24,797 bases of DNA from a virus, in the IMG/VR virus record IMGVR_UViG_3300028548_005693, positions 1 to 24,797 of that record; one strand, written 5' to 3'. Position 1 is the first letter of the stretch, and every line of letters starts with the position of its first letter. The position numbers and the translations under genes were made by a program. The notes beneath the pieces were generated by a model, which saw only the letters and a list, made by a program, of their open reading frames with translations, was not told the DNA's origin and searched no databases. Shown here piece by piece: positions 14,159-22,000 of this stretch.

Positions 14159-14741
14159 ACATTAGGTCTTCTGCGCGAGTGCGGTAATATTCTACCTCGT
14201 CTATAGTTATACGATAATCTCTGTTTTGTTTAAAGCCTACAATGTCTCCTGGCATAACACCCATCTCGTCAGCCGACTTACATGTATAAGCTACCTCTCC
14301 TTTAGTGGGTAAGGCTTCCGTGAGGTCTACTATCTCTATGAGATCCGACTGAAGTTTTAACTCTTCTTGCTCTACAGATTTCAATAGACACCAGCCTGCT
14401 AAGCAATGTATCTTACCGTCTTTTTGGCTCTTATACGCTATAGCTTGATTCCCAATAGCATTGTTTGGATCGTAAGTAACGATATAGGTGTTGTCGTCTT
14501 CAGTAAAGATTTGACCGCTATTATCTCCACCTAGAACTACTAAGTGGTGAAAGTATAAAGTATCCCCTACTTCCACTCCCGTATCGAACTTAAAGGGAAC
14601 ACACACAACGGGGCCTTCAGTTGTTCGGTTGTCAAAGTCGTTAAACCTTGCGTCTATATGTAGCTCAAATCCGCTATTGGAAGTAATTGTATCCTTAAGC
14701 CTTTTCTCTAGCTTAACGACAAATAGATTAAATGTTTTCAT
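14145..14741 (-). CDS. GroES-like co-chaperonin with extended or duplicated fold (198 aa)
   Basis: 198 residues, twice the usual length of GroES (about 97). The C-terminal half has the co-chaperonin signature, MGVMPGDIVGFKQNRDYRIT, then IDEVEYYRTRAEDLMYVEI, equivalent to the 'vGD-v-f-x-k...i-dg-eyl-i-ree-dIlav' end of Cpn10. The N-terminal half repeats the plan (TEGPVVCVPFKFDTGVEVGD followed by TLYFHHLVVLGG), suggesting two fused barrels or one barrel with a large insertion. Phage co-chaperonins such as T4 gp31 replace host GroES for capsid folding, so a role in folding the missing capsid protein is reasonable. From memory, similar proteins are frequent in uncultured marine phages. The start overlaps the upstream TGA as ATGA. 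Confidence 0.75.
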   Translation of the reverse strand: MKTFNLFVVKLEKRLKDTITSNSGFELHIDARFNDFDNRTTEGPVVCVPFKFDTGVEVGDTLYFHHLVVLGGDNSGQIFTEDDNTYIVTYDPNNAIGNQAIAYKSQKDGKIHCLAGWCLLKSVEQEELKLQSDLIEIVDLTEALPTKGEVAYTCKSADEMGVMPGDIVGFKQNRDYRITIDEVEYYRTRAEDLMYVEI

Positions 14742-14896
14742 TTTTTATAAGGAAATTTTTTATTTAATGACTCTTGCCGTTTTTTACAGCCGCAGTCCTT
14801 ACCTGTAGTTGCACTTACTTTATCTACAAGCGCTTTAATCTTTATAAGGCGAGCTAGTTTTTCAATAGAGTCGCCTAATCCTTTACTTTTATTCAT
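14738..14896 (-). CDS. Conserved micro-protein with CGC motif (52 aa)
   Basis: I take the ATG at 14896, 10 bases after the glycosyltransferase stop. The upstream ATGs at 14944/14941 would overlap that gene by more than 30 bases and add a tail not typical of the family. The 52-residue product reads MNKSKGLGDSIEKLARLIKI, then VDKVSATTGKDCGCKKRQES, and ends LNKKFPYKK. From memory, the 'SKGLGD-x-IEK ... GKDCGC-x-KR-x-x-LN-x-xFPY' pattern is a conserved small family in Bacteroidetes phages, with no known function. The CGC plus Lys/Arg suggests a compact metal or nucleic-acid contact. The TGA overlaps the next gene's ATG. Confidence 0.7.
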   Translation of the reverse strand: MNKSKGLGDSIEKLARLIKIKALVDKVSATTGKDCGCKKRQESLNKKFPYKK

Positions 14897-14906
14897 TACT
14901 TTTATT

Positions 14907-15665
14907 TTAAAATGCCCAGTAGTCTTTTGGATTATATCCATCATACTTCATTTGTATAACGGGTTCTTCATTCTCATCCACTAAATTGGCTTGCCAGAAC
15001 TTATCATGGAACTTAGTCCCTGTAACCTTAACCTTAATAGGAAGGCTAAGTCCTGAGTTCTCACCGAAGTGTAGGCTGTCATCAATAGATCTATTGCTGC
15101 TCATAAGAATAGCCTGTGCTAACAGCTTAGGACCCGTTAATCCCATCAAGCCCCTACGGTAAGGAGATTTCATCTTTGGGTGGGGGCCATGGACAGCCTT
15201 ATTTAGCACGTTGTACTTACATAGATTTATAGCCATCTTCAGGAACTTGTGATTTTCTACAGAGGCCAAGAAGGCGGATTCGGGGTCGAAGTGTTTTCCG
15301 TACTGCTCACCAGGAGTTAAACAAGGAAGGTTCAAAGAGCTTATAAAAGGCTTGTCTTTAGGCAACCATTCATCTAAGGGCTTGAGGCATATATTATCCA
15401 TATCGGAATAAACGCCGCCATTAACAAACAGGTAGCAGTATCTAAATAGATCGGATTTAGCGGCGCCTCTATCCATCGTGTCAAAAGCAAGTAAGACGTC
15501 TTCGGTGAAATTGTCCGCTAGAAACTTCCTGCCGTTGTCATCAAACATTAATATATGATCGTAAGACGGGTTTAAAGTCCTCCAGGTGTCTATGGCTGAT
15601 AACATTGGCGGGGTTAACGGTGTTCCCCCAAACCAAACCTGTAATATTGTTTTAGGTATACGCAT
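14907..15665 (-). CDS. GT32-type (DXD) glycosyltransferase (252 aa)
   Basis: 252 residues. The start at 15665 (MRIPKTILQVWFGG) uses an ATG that overlaps the upstream TGA by one base; a preceding TTG is not needed. The N-terminus IPKTILQVWFGG is the Rossmann-like start of OCH1/capsule-type sugar transferases. Residues 67-90 hold the family block 'AAKSDLFRYCYLFVNGG' followed by VYSDMD, with the DXD (Asp88-x-Asp90) that binds the metal and nucleotide sugar. The substrate cannot be read. In phages such enzymes may modify host surface glycans to prevent reinfection, glycosylate virion proteins, or modify DNA. Being embedded among late genes favours the first two. Confidence 0.88.
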   Translation of the reverse strand: MRIPKTILQVWFGGTPLTPPMLSAIDTWRTLNPSYDHILMFDDNGRKFLADNFTEDVLLAFDTMDRGAAKSDLFRYCYLFVNGGVYSDMDNICLKPLDEWLPKDKPFISSLNLPCLTPGEQYGKHFDPESAFLASVENHKFLKMAINLCKYNVLNKAVHGPHPKMKSPYRRGLMGLTGPKLLAQAILMSSNRSIDDSLHFGENSGLSLPIKVKVTGTKFHDKFWQANLVDENEEPVIQMKYDGYNPKDYWAF

Positions 15666-15904
15666 CAAAAATTACAATCGAACTCTAACATACACGGCAT
15701 ACCGTCTATAGCTTTCCATAAGGTTTGAACCCCTTCTGTATCTTGCATATATACGAGGTATCTGTCTTTACTGTATTTGACTAGATATCTCTCGTCTTGG
15801 ACGATCGTGCTTACTTTCCCCGCTCCTGCTCTCATTCCCACATAATAAGCCATTCCGTCTTTAGGGTCTCTTCCGACCACAATTTTTCTAATAATTCCTT
15901 CCAT
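15665..15904 (-). CDS. Hypothetical beta-rich protein (79 aa)
   Basis: 79 residues, unrecognised. It begins MEGIIRKIVVGRDPKDGMAY and has alternating short strands (YLVKYSKDRYLVYMQDTEGV), then WKAIDGMPCMLEFDCNF. It has no signal, membrane span or metal motif; the two cysteines lie in the last strand. Spacing to the upstream gene is one base, and the stop overlaps the glycosyltransferase ATG. The compact beta design could be a single-domain accessory protein. I have a vague memory of similar small proteins in marine phages, not enough to name a family. Confidence 0.65.
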   Translation of the reverse strand: MEGIIRKIVVGRDPKDGMAYYVGMRAGAGKVSTIVQDERYLVKYSKDRYLVYMQDTEGVQTLWKAIDGMPCMLEFDCNF

Positions 15905-15905
15905 T

Positions 15906-16223
15906 TTATTCAGTATCTATCCCTAAGCTCTCTAGAAAATCATCTACGTCTGCGTCGAAGTTTTCAAAGGTTTCAGGGGTCTCGTATTCAAATTCGTGTT
16001 CAAATGTATTGTTTATAAAATCCAATATCTCCGTTAGCTCAAATATAGTAGATAGATGGTAACTATATATAGCGTTCATATTCATCTCCCCGTAATCATC
16101 TTCTTGTAAAAAACCAGAAACTAATATAGAAACAAATCTATCCCTCATGTCATACTTATCAACAAGGTCATCCATTTCTAGAGCTAATTTTTGAATCTCT
16201 AATAAAAAAGCTATATCTTTCAT
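15906..16223 (-). CDS. Acidic helical protein (105 aa)
   Basis: 105 residues, strongly acidic toward the C-terminus (YETPETFENFDADVDDFLES). The N-terminal two thirds are predicted helical: MKDIAFLLEIQKLALEMDDL and HLSTIFELTEILDFINNTFE. It has no recognised domain. It starts 16 bases from the divergent plus-strand winged-helix gene, so any promoter for that regulator must lie within this coding sequence. The acidic, helical profile could suit a DNA-mimic or a partner-binding protein, but nothing in the sequence proves this. Confidence 0.65.
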   Translation of the reverse strand: MKDIAFLLEIQKLALEMDDLVDKYDMRDRFVSILVSGFLQEDDYGEMNMNAIYSYHLSTIFELTEILDFINNTFEHEFEYETPETFENFDADVDDFLESLGIDTE

Positions 16224-16239
16224 AATAATAATCTATTTA

Positions 16240-16662
16240 ATGCCTAAAAGTAAAGTACCCAAAAAGAGACTGTTTAGAGAGTTCTCCCTGCAAGATAAGA
16301 AATATATCCACAGGAACTATTTAAAGAAATTAAAAGTTGTTAAGCACTTTGTAAATAAAGAATACGACATTAACTTCTCCCATGTAGAGTTTCTTTTCTG
16401 GGGGTATGACCTTCAGTTCTTTACGATAAAGTACGCAGCGGAAAGCTTAGTCATGAATAGGAATAACACCCAGAATAGATTTATATATCCGTTAGTAAAT
16501 AAAGGTTACCTATATAAACATTTTGATAAACTTACCCCTTCTAACACTTTTGCCGATCATCTCTTTAGAGATGAAACAAAGTTTAACTATAGGGTAAGGT
16601 ATGCTTTAACTCAAAAAGCTAGATTACTTGTGCAGAGAGCTTATAGAGAGCTCGAAGGATAA
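16240..16662 (+). CDS. MarR-like winged-helix DNA-binding protein (140 aa)
   Basis: This is the only well-supported plus-strand gene in the first 24 kb, wedged between divergent and convergent minus-strand genes. The 140-residue product has the layout of a MarR-type winged helix: a basic N-terminus, helix HRNYLKKLKVVKHFV, then SHVEFLFWGYDLQFFTIKYA, a helix-turn-helix around AAESLVMNRNNTQNRFIYPL with VNKGYLYKHFD (about 61-95), a wing (about 96-122) and a final helix starting YALTQKARLLVQRAYREL. In MarR regulators 'LT-x-KG/KA-x-x-L' follows the wing, as here. It is likely a regulator of this phage's genes or a virion-borne factor. It is convergent with the DUF5675-like gene, 7 bases apart, with no obvious terminator. 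Confidence 0.75.
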   Translation: MPKSKVPKKRLFREFSLQDKKYIHRNYLKKLKVVKHFVNKEYDINFSHVEFLFWGYDLQFFTIKYAAESLVMNRNNTQNRFIYPLVNKGYLYKHFDKLTPSNTFADHLFRDETKFNYRVRYALTQKARLLVQRAYRELEG

Positions 16663-16669
16663 TTACAGC

Positions 16670-17185
16670 CTAACATTCGTCAAGCATATTTACCGCATCT
16701 TCTTGAGATAAAAGAAGGCATGTTGCAAAATCCCGATATGTTATAGTTACTTCTTCGCCTTTTTCGATTGCTTTCGCGATGTCTTCGTAGATACGGAAGT
16801 AGGCTTGAGTTGATCGTCCAATGAATCCGTTTTCTTTAATGTTGTTGTTTTCTTGCGAATCACCCAATAGCAAACATCCAGCAGTGTCTTCGTCAGTATT
16901 GCCGCAATGAATAAGAATATATTTAAAATTAGGTACATCAAGTACATGAAGCATTCCCATATGGATATCAGAAAACCTTTTAGAGTACTTGGCGTGGTGG
17001 CCCCCCACAGTTCGAAGACCGAGAACATACTCTCCTTCAGGTATACAAGTTTCTCCCCACACTTTTTCAGTGCGGCTCTCATCTTCGAGGGTATAGCATA
17101 AAAATTTTCTTTCATTCGTTGTATTAAATAGTATCCCATTTGTTGAGTCCTTTCCTTTGTTAAATCTAATTACTTCTAATTTCAT
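16670..17185 (-). CDS. DUF5675-like protein, possible lysis/peptidase-fold enzyme (171 aa)
   Basis: I place the start at the ATG at 17185, giving MKLEVIRFNKGKDSTNGILF. An upstream start at 17233 would add a 16-residue hydrophobic leader and overlap the preceding gene. The domain follows the DUF5675 pattern: a TLEDE segment (YTLEDESRTEKVWGETCIPE), GEYVLGLRTVGGHHAKYSKR, then HMGMLHVLDVPNFKYILIHC and GNTDEDTAGCLLLG. The His-x-Gly-x-x-x-x-x-Thr-x-Gly-Cys arrangement recalls L,D-transpeptidase-type active sites, so a cell-wall role has been suggested for the family, but the biochemistry is not established. As a small phage gene it is an endolysin candidate. The convergent regulator gene lies 7 bases downstream. 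Confidence 0.8.
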   Translation of the reverse strand: MKLEVIRFNKGKDSTNGILFNTTNERKFLCYTLEDESRTEKVWGETCIPEGEYVLGLRTVGGHHAKYSKRFSDIHMGMLHVLDVPNFKYILIHCGNTDEDTAGCLLLGDSQENNNIKENGFIGRSTQAYFRIYEDIAKAIEKGEEVTITYRDFATCLLLSQEDAVNMLDEC

Positions 17186-17207
17186 TTTTTTAATATAATT
17201 TATTTGA

Positions 17208-17537
17208 TTAGTTAGTCCAAGCGCCAGGATCACTACAGTTTGGATCTACGTCTCCTGTAACTTTATCGCGGCATAATCCTATTTTACTCAGAAGACCCTT
17301 CATGAAGTTTTGTCTTTTATCTTTTTTTAACCAAGGCTTTGTAGCATACAGCTCTGCAGCTCGATCACCTTTTTTTTCGGGATTTCTTCTAGTGTAATTC
17401 CTGTAACGTCTCTGCCAGCGTTTTATATTCCTATTCTCAACCTGTTCTGCATGTTTTTCCCTTCTGGTTTGTTTTTCTTCTGGTTCTGGGAGGTCCCAGT
17501 GAACTCCACCATGATCGTATCTTTTAATAGGTTTCAC
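17208..17537 (-). CDS. Basic protein with N-terminal KRYDHGG motif, GTG start (109 aa)
   Basis: 109 residues, rich in Arg/Lys/Glu (KQTRREKHAEQVENRNIKRW, then QRRYRNYTRRNPEKKGDRAA). The start codon is GTG at 17537, chosen because it sits one base after the upstream stop and yields MKPIKRYDHGGVHWD, which carries the genome-wide N-terminal [KR]-[YF]-x-x-GG motif. The C-terminus has two cysteines (LCRDKVTGDVDPNCSDPGAW). It has no membrane span or known domain. Helical and basic, it is probably nucleic-acid-associated or an internal virion protein if the motif is a packaging tag (inference). Confidence 0.7.
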   Translation of the reverse strand: MKPIKRYDHGGVHWDLPEPEEKQTRREKHAEQVENRNIKRWQRRYRNYTRRNPEKKGDRAAELYATKPWLKKDKRQNFMKGLLSKIGLCRDKVTGDVDPNCSDPGAWTN

Positions 17538-17538
17538 C

Positions 17539-18015
17539 TTAACTAGCTATAAAGATTTCTATTGTTACTGCGTTAGATCCTGGATCAACAAGTAGTGATT
17601 CCAACTCATGCATTGACACGTCTATGTTTGCATTTGTGTCATTGACAGCTATAGCGTCAATCGTAGCACCCATAACAAAGCTTTTTCCCGCTTCAATAAG
17701 GATTGTAGCAGATTCATCAGCAGCACCATCCCCACCGTCTGTTGTGCCTACTTGTAAAGACAAGTTTACAGGCTGTGTACCTAGATTTGTTAATCTTACG
17801 TATTTTACATCACCAACATCTATACTACCAGCTGCGCTTGTGCTGTCATCTACTGTACTGGCAAACGTTGCTACTGTAGTATCTTGGCTTGCAGGACAAG
17901 TAACGATCCTATGGTATACCTGAGTAACAGAAGCTACAGCAAGAGTGTTTGTAGACCCTCTGTCAGCTCCATTAAGAGTTAGTTCTTCGCTTATAGTTAC
18001 GTTTAAAGTAGCCAT
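17539..18015 (-). CDS. Beta-rich virion-type protein (158 aa)
   Basis: 158 residues, acidic and Thr/Ala/Val-rich, predicted all beta. It begins MATLNVTISEELTLNGADRG, continues SVTQVYHRIVTCPASQDTTV, VKYVRLTNLGTQPVNLSLQV and ILIEAGKSFVMGATIDAIAV. From memory, this pattern ('MATL-x-VTI-x-EELTLNG-x-DRG...VTQVYHR', 'VKY-x-R-x-TN') is frequent in small structural proteins of uncultured marine phages. The architecture echoes the tandem proteins at 1-954. It is a likely virion component such as a decoration or tail protein, but the position is unknown. It starts 3 bases after the preceding stop. Confidence 0.75.
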   Translation of the reverse strand: MATLNVTISEELTLNGADRGSTNTLAVASVTQVYHRIVTCPASQDTTVATFASTVDDSTSAAGSIDVGDVKYVRLTNLGTQPVNLSLQVGTTDGGDGAADESATILIEAGKSFVMGATIDAIAVNDTNANIDVSMHELESLLVDPGSNAVTIEIFIAS

Positions 18016-18018
18016 TTA

Positions 18019-18264
18019 TTATTGCATTCCGCCTCCTTGAGACATTGGAGGTCCACCGCCTTGAGGCATATTCATAGGTAAGTCGCCCATAATAAATCGA
18101 GCTACCTCTTCAGGAGAAAGCTTTGCTTCAGAAGGCATCTGTGATAACATCTCTAATAGTTGATTTACATCAACTGGAGCAGGTTGTTCTGGTCCTCCCT
18201 GTTGTGGTGGCCCTTGCATCTGTCCTTGCGTCTGTCCACCCATATTGTATTTTCTAATCTGCAT
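18019..18264 (-). CDS. Gly/Pro/Gln-rich protein with RKYNMGG motif and MGDLPMN tag (81 aa)
   Basis: 81 residues. The N-terminus MQIRKYNMGGQTQ carries the [RK]-K-Y-x-x-GG motif. A Gln/Gly/Pro-rich stretch follows (QGQMQGPPQQGGPEQPAPVD), then a short helix (VNQLLEMLSQMPSEAKLSPE). It ends FIMGDLPMNMPQGGGPPMSQ plus GGGMQ. The octamer I-M-G-D-L-P-M-N recurs almost exactly (VMGDLPMN) at residues 515-522 of the 1452-residue protein. The helix between two disordered arms suggests a scaffold or linker that binds a virion partner. A TATATTTG box lies 17 bases upstream of the ATG. Confidence 0.7.
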   Translation of the reverse strand: MQIRKYNMGGQTQGQMQGPPQQGGPEQPAPVDVNQLLEMLSQMPSEAKLSPEEVARFIMGDLPMNMPQGGGPPMSQGGGMQ

Positions 18265-18280
18265 AACTCTTTATTTTTTA

Positions 18281-18288
18281 CAAATATA
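18281..18288 (-). promoter_or_regulatory. Candidate flavobacterial -7 box (TATATTTG)
   Basis: TATATTTG on the minus strand in the 29-base gap before the 81-residue gene, ending 17 bases before its ATG. A TTG lies 15 bases upstream, shorter than the usual 17-23 base spacing to a -33 element. It is identical to the boxes at 974-981 and 9150-9157. Confidence 0.45.
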
Positions 18289-18293
18289 ATATA

Positions 18294-18440
18294 TTATCCG
18301 CTACAACTTTCACAGTCTTCTGGGGAGTCCGTATTGCATACCGTCTCTCCAGACTCTATTTTAGCCTCTTGCTCTTTAAGCTTCTTTTGGTCTAGAAAAG
18401 ACGGAGAAGGTAGGTCGAAATTGTTGTCAGGTTTAGTCAT
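18294..18440 (-). CDS. Small protein with C-terminal cysteine cluster (48 aa)
   Basis: This short gene fills an otherwise unexplained 168-base gap. The ATG at 18440 overlaps the last 8 bases of the lysozyme-like gene and the frame ends in TAA at 18294. The product begins MTKPDNNFDLPSPSFLDQKK, is acidic and Lys/Glu-rich in the middle, and ends with Cys at 35, 43 and 46 (TVCNTDSPEDCESCSG). The C...C-x-x-C arrangement is a possible metal site. Length and overlap are typical of this operon. Function unknown. Confidence 0.6.
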   Translation of the reverse strand: MTKPDNNFDLPSPSFLDQKKLKEQEAKIESGETVCNTDSPEDCESCSG

Positions 18441-19059
18441 TTGGGAATATAGGTTGAAACGCAGGGCCTACATCCTTTCTGGGGTTGCCTGTGCCTTCTT
18501 GGTTATCTAAAGTGTGCTTAAAAGATTTTACGCGGGTCTCATAATCTTTATCAAAATTACCTTTCCAGTGACCTTTTGCCCATTGATCTGCCCATTGAGA
18601 CTGGTCCGTTAAAACTGTAGAAACTAAGGAATTTTCATCTCTAGCGAAATGGGCTGTAAATAGAAGGTCCTGTAGCTCAGGGGATACCTGATCCATATTC
18701 TTAAATTGCTCCTCCGTCATAGCAGGGAGTGAATACCCTCTTTCCTTAGCTATCCATTTAGCTCTCGTATAAGCGGTTTGGGCGGACTCAGCATCAAACT
18801 GGTATTTACCCTTTCCTGTAGATAGCTTATTAGGATCACTTTCGTTTTGTATCGCAGAATAACCGTTTATTCCTCCTTCATGATTCCCTACAGTATATCT
18901 GAATTCAGAGAATTTATAAGCAGGCCTTTCAACTTTACTATTTAATATCTCGTCTAGAACCTCCGTTGTGAGCTCCTCATGTGGGTGACCTGGTCCTTTT
19001 CCTCCCTCATGGAACTTCCTTACCCTCATCCCTGGAGGTGTTGATCTGCGTATATTCAT
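18433..19059 (-). CDS. Virion lysozyme/transglycosylase-like protein with GG-motif leader (208 aa)
   Basis: 208 residues. The start at 19059 overlaps the upstream TGA as ATGA. The leader MNIRRSTPPGMRVRKFHEGG then KGPGHPHEE carries the same N-terminal motif as the 1452-residue protein. The core at about 50-150 looks like a lysozyme-superfamily muramidase: a candidate catalytic Glu61 in VGNHEGGINGYSAIQNES, then STGKGKYQFDAESAQTAYTR (the GKYQF segment is typical of transglycosylase/lysozyme domains) and SPELQDLLFTAHFARDENSL. Encoded beside the putative ejection polyprotein, it probably cuts peptidoglycan during DNA entry rather than at lysis. No signal peptide is present. An ordinary endolysin is the alternative. 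Confidence 0.75.
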   Translation of the reverse strand: MNIRRSTPPGMRVRKFHEGGKGPGHPHEELTTEVLDEILNSKVERPAYKFSEFRYTVGNHEGGINGYSAIQNESDPNKLSTGKGKYQFDAESAQTAYTRAKWIAKERGYSLPAMTEEQFKNMDQVSPELQDLLFTAHFARDENSLVSTVLTDQSQWADQWAKGHWKGNFDKDYETRVKSFKHTLDNQEGTGNPRKDVGPAFQPIFPND

Positions 19060-22000
19060 CTTATAGACTTAAGTATTAAATCTCTTTGCCCTTTAGTAAA
19101 CTTATTACTCATGAACTTCATTAACCCTTTCATATTATTAGTAGGAGAAGGTATATTTTTTAATTGAGAAAGTATCTCTTCAAACGAAAGATTAAAGTCA
19201 ACCCCTTGTTCTTTTGCAGCATTTACCCCTGTATTTAATACAGCTTCATATTCTTGCCCGTTACTTAAAACATACTTACCAGCTTTATCGAACTTACTGT
19301 CGTCAACTATGTGTTTCCCCGTAGTAAGCTTTCTATAAGCTTTTCTCATTGCGGGGTCTTGTATCCTTGCGTCATGATCGTTATCCATTCTGTAAGCTAA
19401 ACGCTGTAAAGGTCCGTATTGAGAAGCATGCACTTGCTCATGCTTAAGAGTGTCGGGATCTTCGCCATCCCTATACATAACTATCTCCTTTTCTTTTGGA
19501 TCGTATGCCCCCAAGGTTGTAGGTTGATCGCTAGCCAGTACATCTAAAAGCTCTGAGGTCCTAGCCTGTCTAACAGGAGTTTTATCTATTCTGCGTTCCG
19601 ATCGTCTCTCCCTTAGCTTCTCAAACAAACCTCCTTCATCGTATAAGGACTTCTTGATCTTCATTCCTTTCTTAGCAAAATACCCTAACGCACCACCAGC
19701 AACCGCGCCTATAGCGGCCCCCCAAGGTCCGAGCGCCATTCCAAGCTTAGCCCCCTGAGCGGCACCTTGTAAGGCTTTTTGATGTTTTTGCCGCTTCTTC
19801 TCATCCTCAGTTAAAGACACCTCCCCAGCCTCTTCTTGAGCGTCCATAGCGTTTTGTTCGGGGATGAGGTTTGGATCCTCTAATTCGTGCACGCTTGGGT
19901 TCTTAGAGGTATATTCTGTATCGAAGTTTCCGCCAGTTCCCCAGCCACCTACGCTTCCACCTGCCCCGTACTTTTTAACAAGGCCTTTTAATGCTTTCCC
20001 ACCTTTCTTATAGGTTTTAATCTCCGATGGGGGGAGTGATATATCGTTTTGAAAGAAGTTTTCTGGGATTTTAACACGCATCCAAGTGTTGCCATGTATA
20101 TCTGTTACTTGCTTAACATCCGTACCGAACTCACTCCTCCATAGCTTAGGGAAGTTCCTGTAGTTTTTCGTTACGGACATCTCAGACTCACTTATCTTAG
20201 AGAGATCAAAACCTTTAGCGTTTATCTCATCTATTTTCTTTTGAGCCTCTTTAAACTTTGTTATATCCTGTTTTGCTTTTATTCCAACTTCTGCTTTAAC
20301 CTTTTTTATGTAAGCGATCAACTCTTCTTTTTGATTTATTATTTCTGGTGTAATCGGATCGGCATATGAATCCTTTCTCACTTCCCGCTGATATCTTCCA
20401 AGGACATCCATTTTTCTCCTAAGGTCTAGGTACATATCCTCAAAATCCGAACCTTTACCTAACTTATTAAATGTACCTATAGTTGCTGGCTGATTCTTTT
20501 CAATACTATTGATTAATTGATCGTAAATTACCTCTTTCTCTTTAACTTTTGTATTTATTATTTCATTAAGACCTTTGTTCGAAAGTGTACTTTTAATCTC
20601 TGATATTATATCTTCTGTCTCACCAAAGCTTCCTTGGCCTATTTGCATTAAGGAATTATCATATTCTCTAAGTATATTATATTGCGGGGTAATTAAAAGG
20701 TTTAACTCAGCGTTATTCGGCTTTGCCCACCCTTCAATAGTAAATACCGTTTGCGCCGTAGGCACGTCTAGGTACTCCATCCCCTGCCTTGCAGCGTCTA
20801 ATAAGGACTCGTTTACAAACTTAAGAGGTAGGCCTTTTGAGTTAGCTTTAGAGAGGTTTGTAGGTTTCACTCTGGCGGCTAAGGCTATCTCTAATCCTTT
20901 TTCCATTTTAGCTAATTGAAAAGCATGACCTATTGAGAAGTTAGAATTGCCGTAGTCAGTTTTTAATGAGTTTATTTGTTGTTTAAATAGGCTAATCTGT
21001 TGCTCTAGACTAAACGTTGCATGGGGATCACCATTAAAGTATTCTCCGCCTATATTATCAGGGTAGTAATCAATAGCTTCTTCGGAACTAGCCCCGCCTT
21101 TTGAAGGGTTTTTTAAAACCTTTACATCCGTTTGCCACTCTAAAGCTTTTAATACATTAGGTTCCTCTGCGGTAACCATACTCCTTATCCAGAAGCTATG
21201 AGGTTGGTCTGGGAAATGACCCTCCCCCTCTTTCGTCAACCCTAAAGATTTATCTTTATAAAGGTTGGTTTTTGCTGTAGCATTAGCTGGATCCCGATCG
21301 GGGGGAGTTTCACCAAATAACTCATAGTTAGGATCTCGCTCCGTAACGGTTTCATACCCTAAGCTTCTCACTCCTGTGTCAGCATAGCTCGCTTGGCCCG
21401 TAGTAGGTATAATCTCTGCAGAACGTATATCTAAAGCCAGAGACTGCTTGAAGCTACCATACGGTATCCTCTTACCTTCGAACTCCCCTAAAACATCCTC
21501 AATAGCCAAAGCTTCACTAGGCTTAGTGTTTTTATTTTTTACTAGCTGCTCTAATATAGTTCTAGATATAGTCCCGTCTTTAGCCGATACTTGCCCCTCT
21601 AGTTTACTCCCCGTCATAAACGATGGGTATTGGTATACACCAGAGTTATAGTTACTTGCAAACCAATAAGCTGGATCTGTTTGTGGGTTTCCTATCTCAG
21701 CTAAGTTCTCTGAAGCTACATTACTCTCCTCATAAGGGTTACTAGGCTCATACTTCTTTCCTTTCCCCTTCCCTTTTACTTTAGGTGGTGCTGGTTTAAT
21801 AGCTAGTTGTGCGTCCCCTGTTAACTGCTGTAAAGGAGAAGCAGGTATATTCATAGGGAGATCCCCCATGACTAAAGGTGTAGAAGCGGTCTCAGTGGTA
21901 GCCCCTAGTAACCTACTACCCCGAAACTCTTGAGTTAATGTATTAAGTGCGGGTCTACGAAGCTCTTTTGCAGCCCCAAGTAACGTCCTACCCCCCATAG

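Noticed and set aside
16747-17139. 130-codon minus-strand frame overlapping the DUF5675-like gene
   Set aside because: It is in another frame of a gene with recognisable domain motifs, and its hydrophobic pattern is a by-product.
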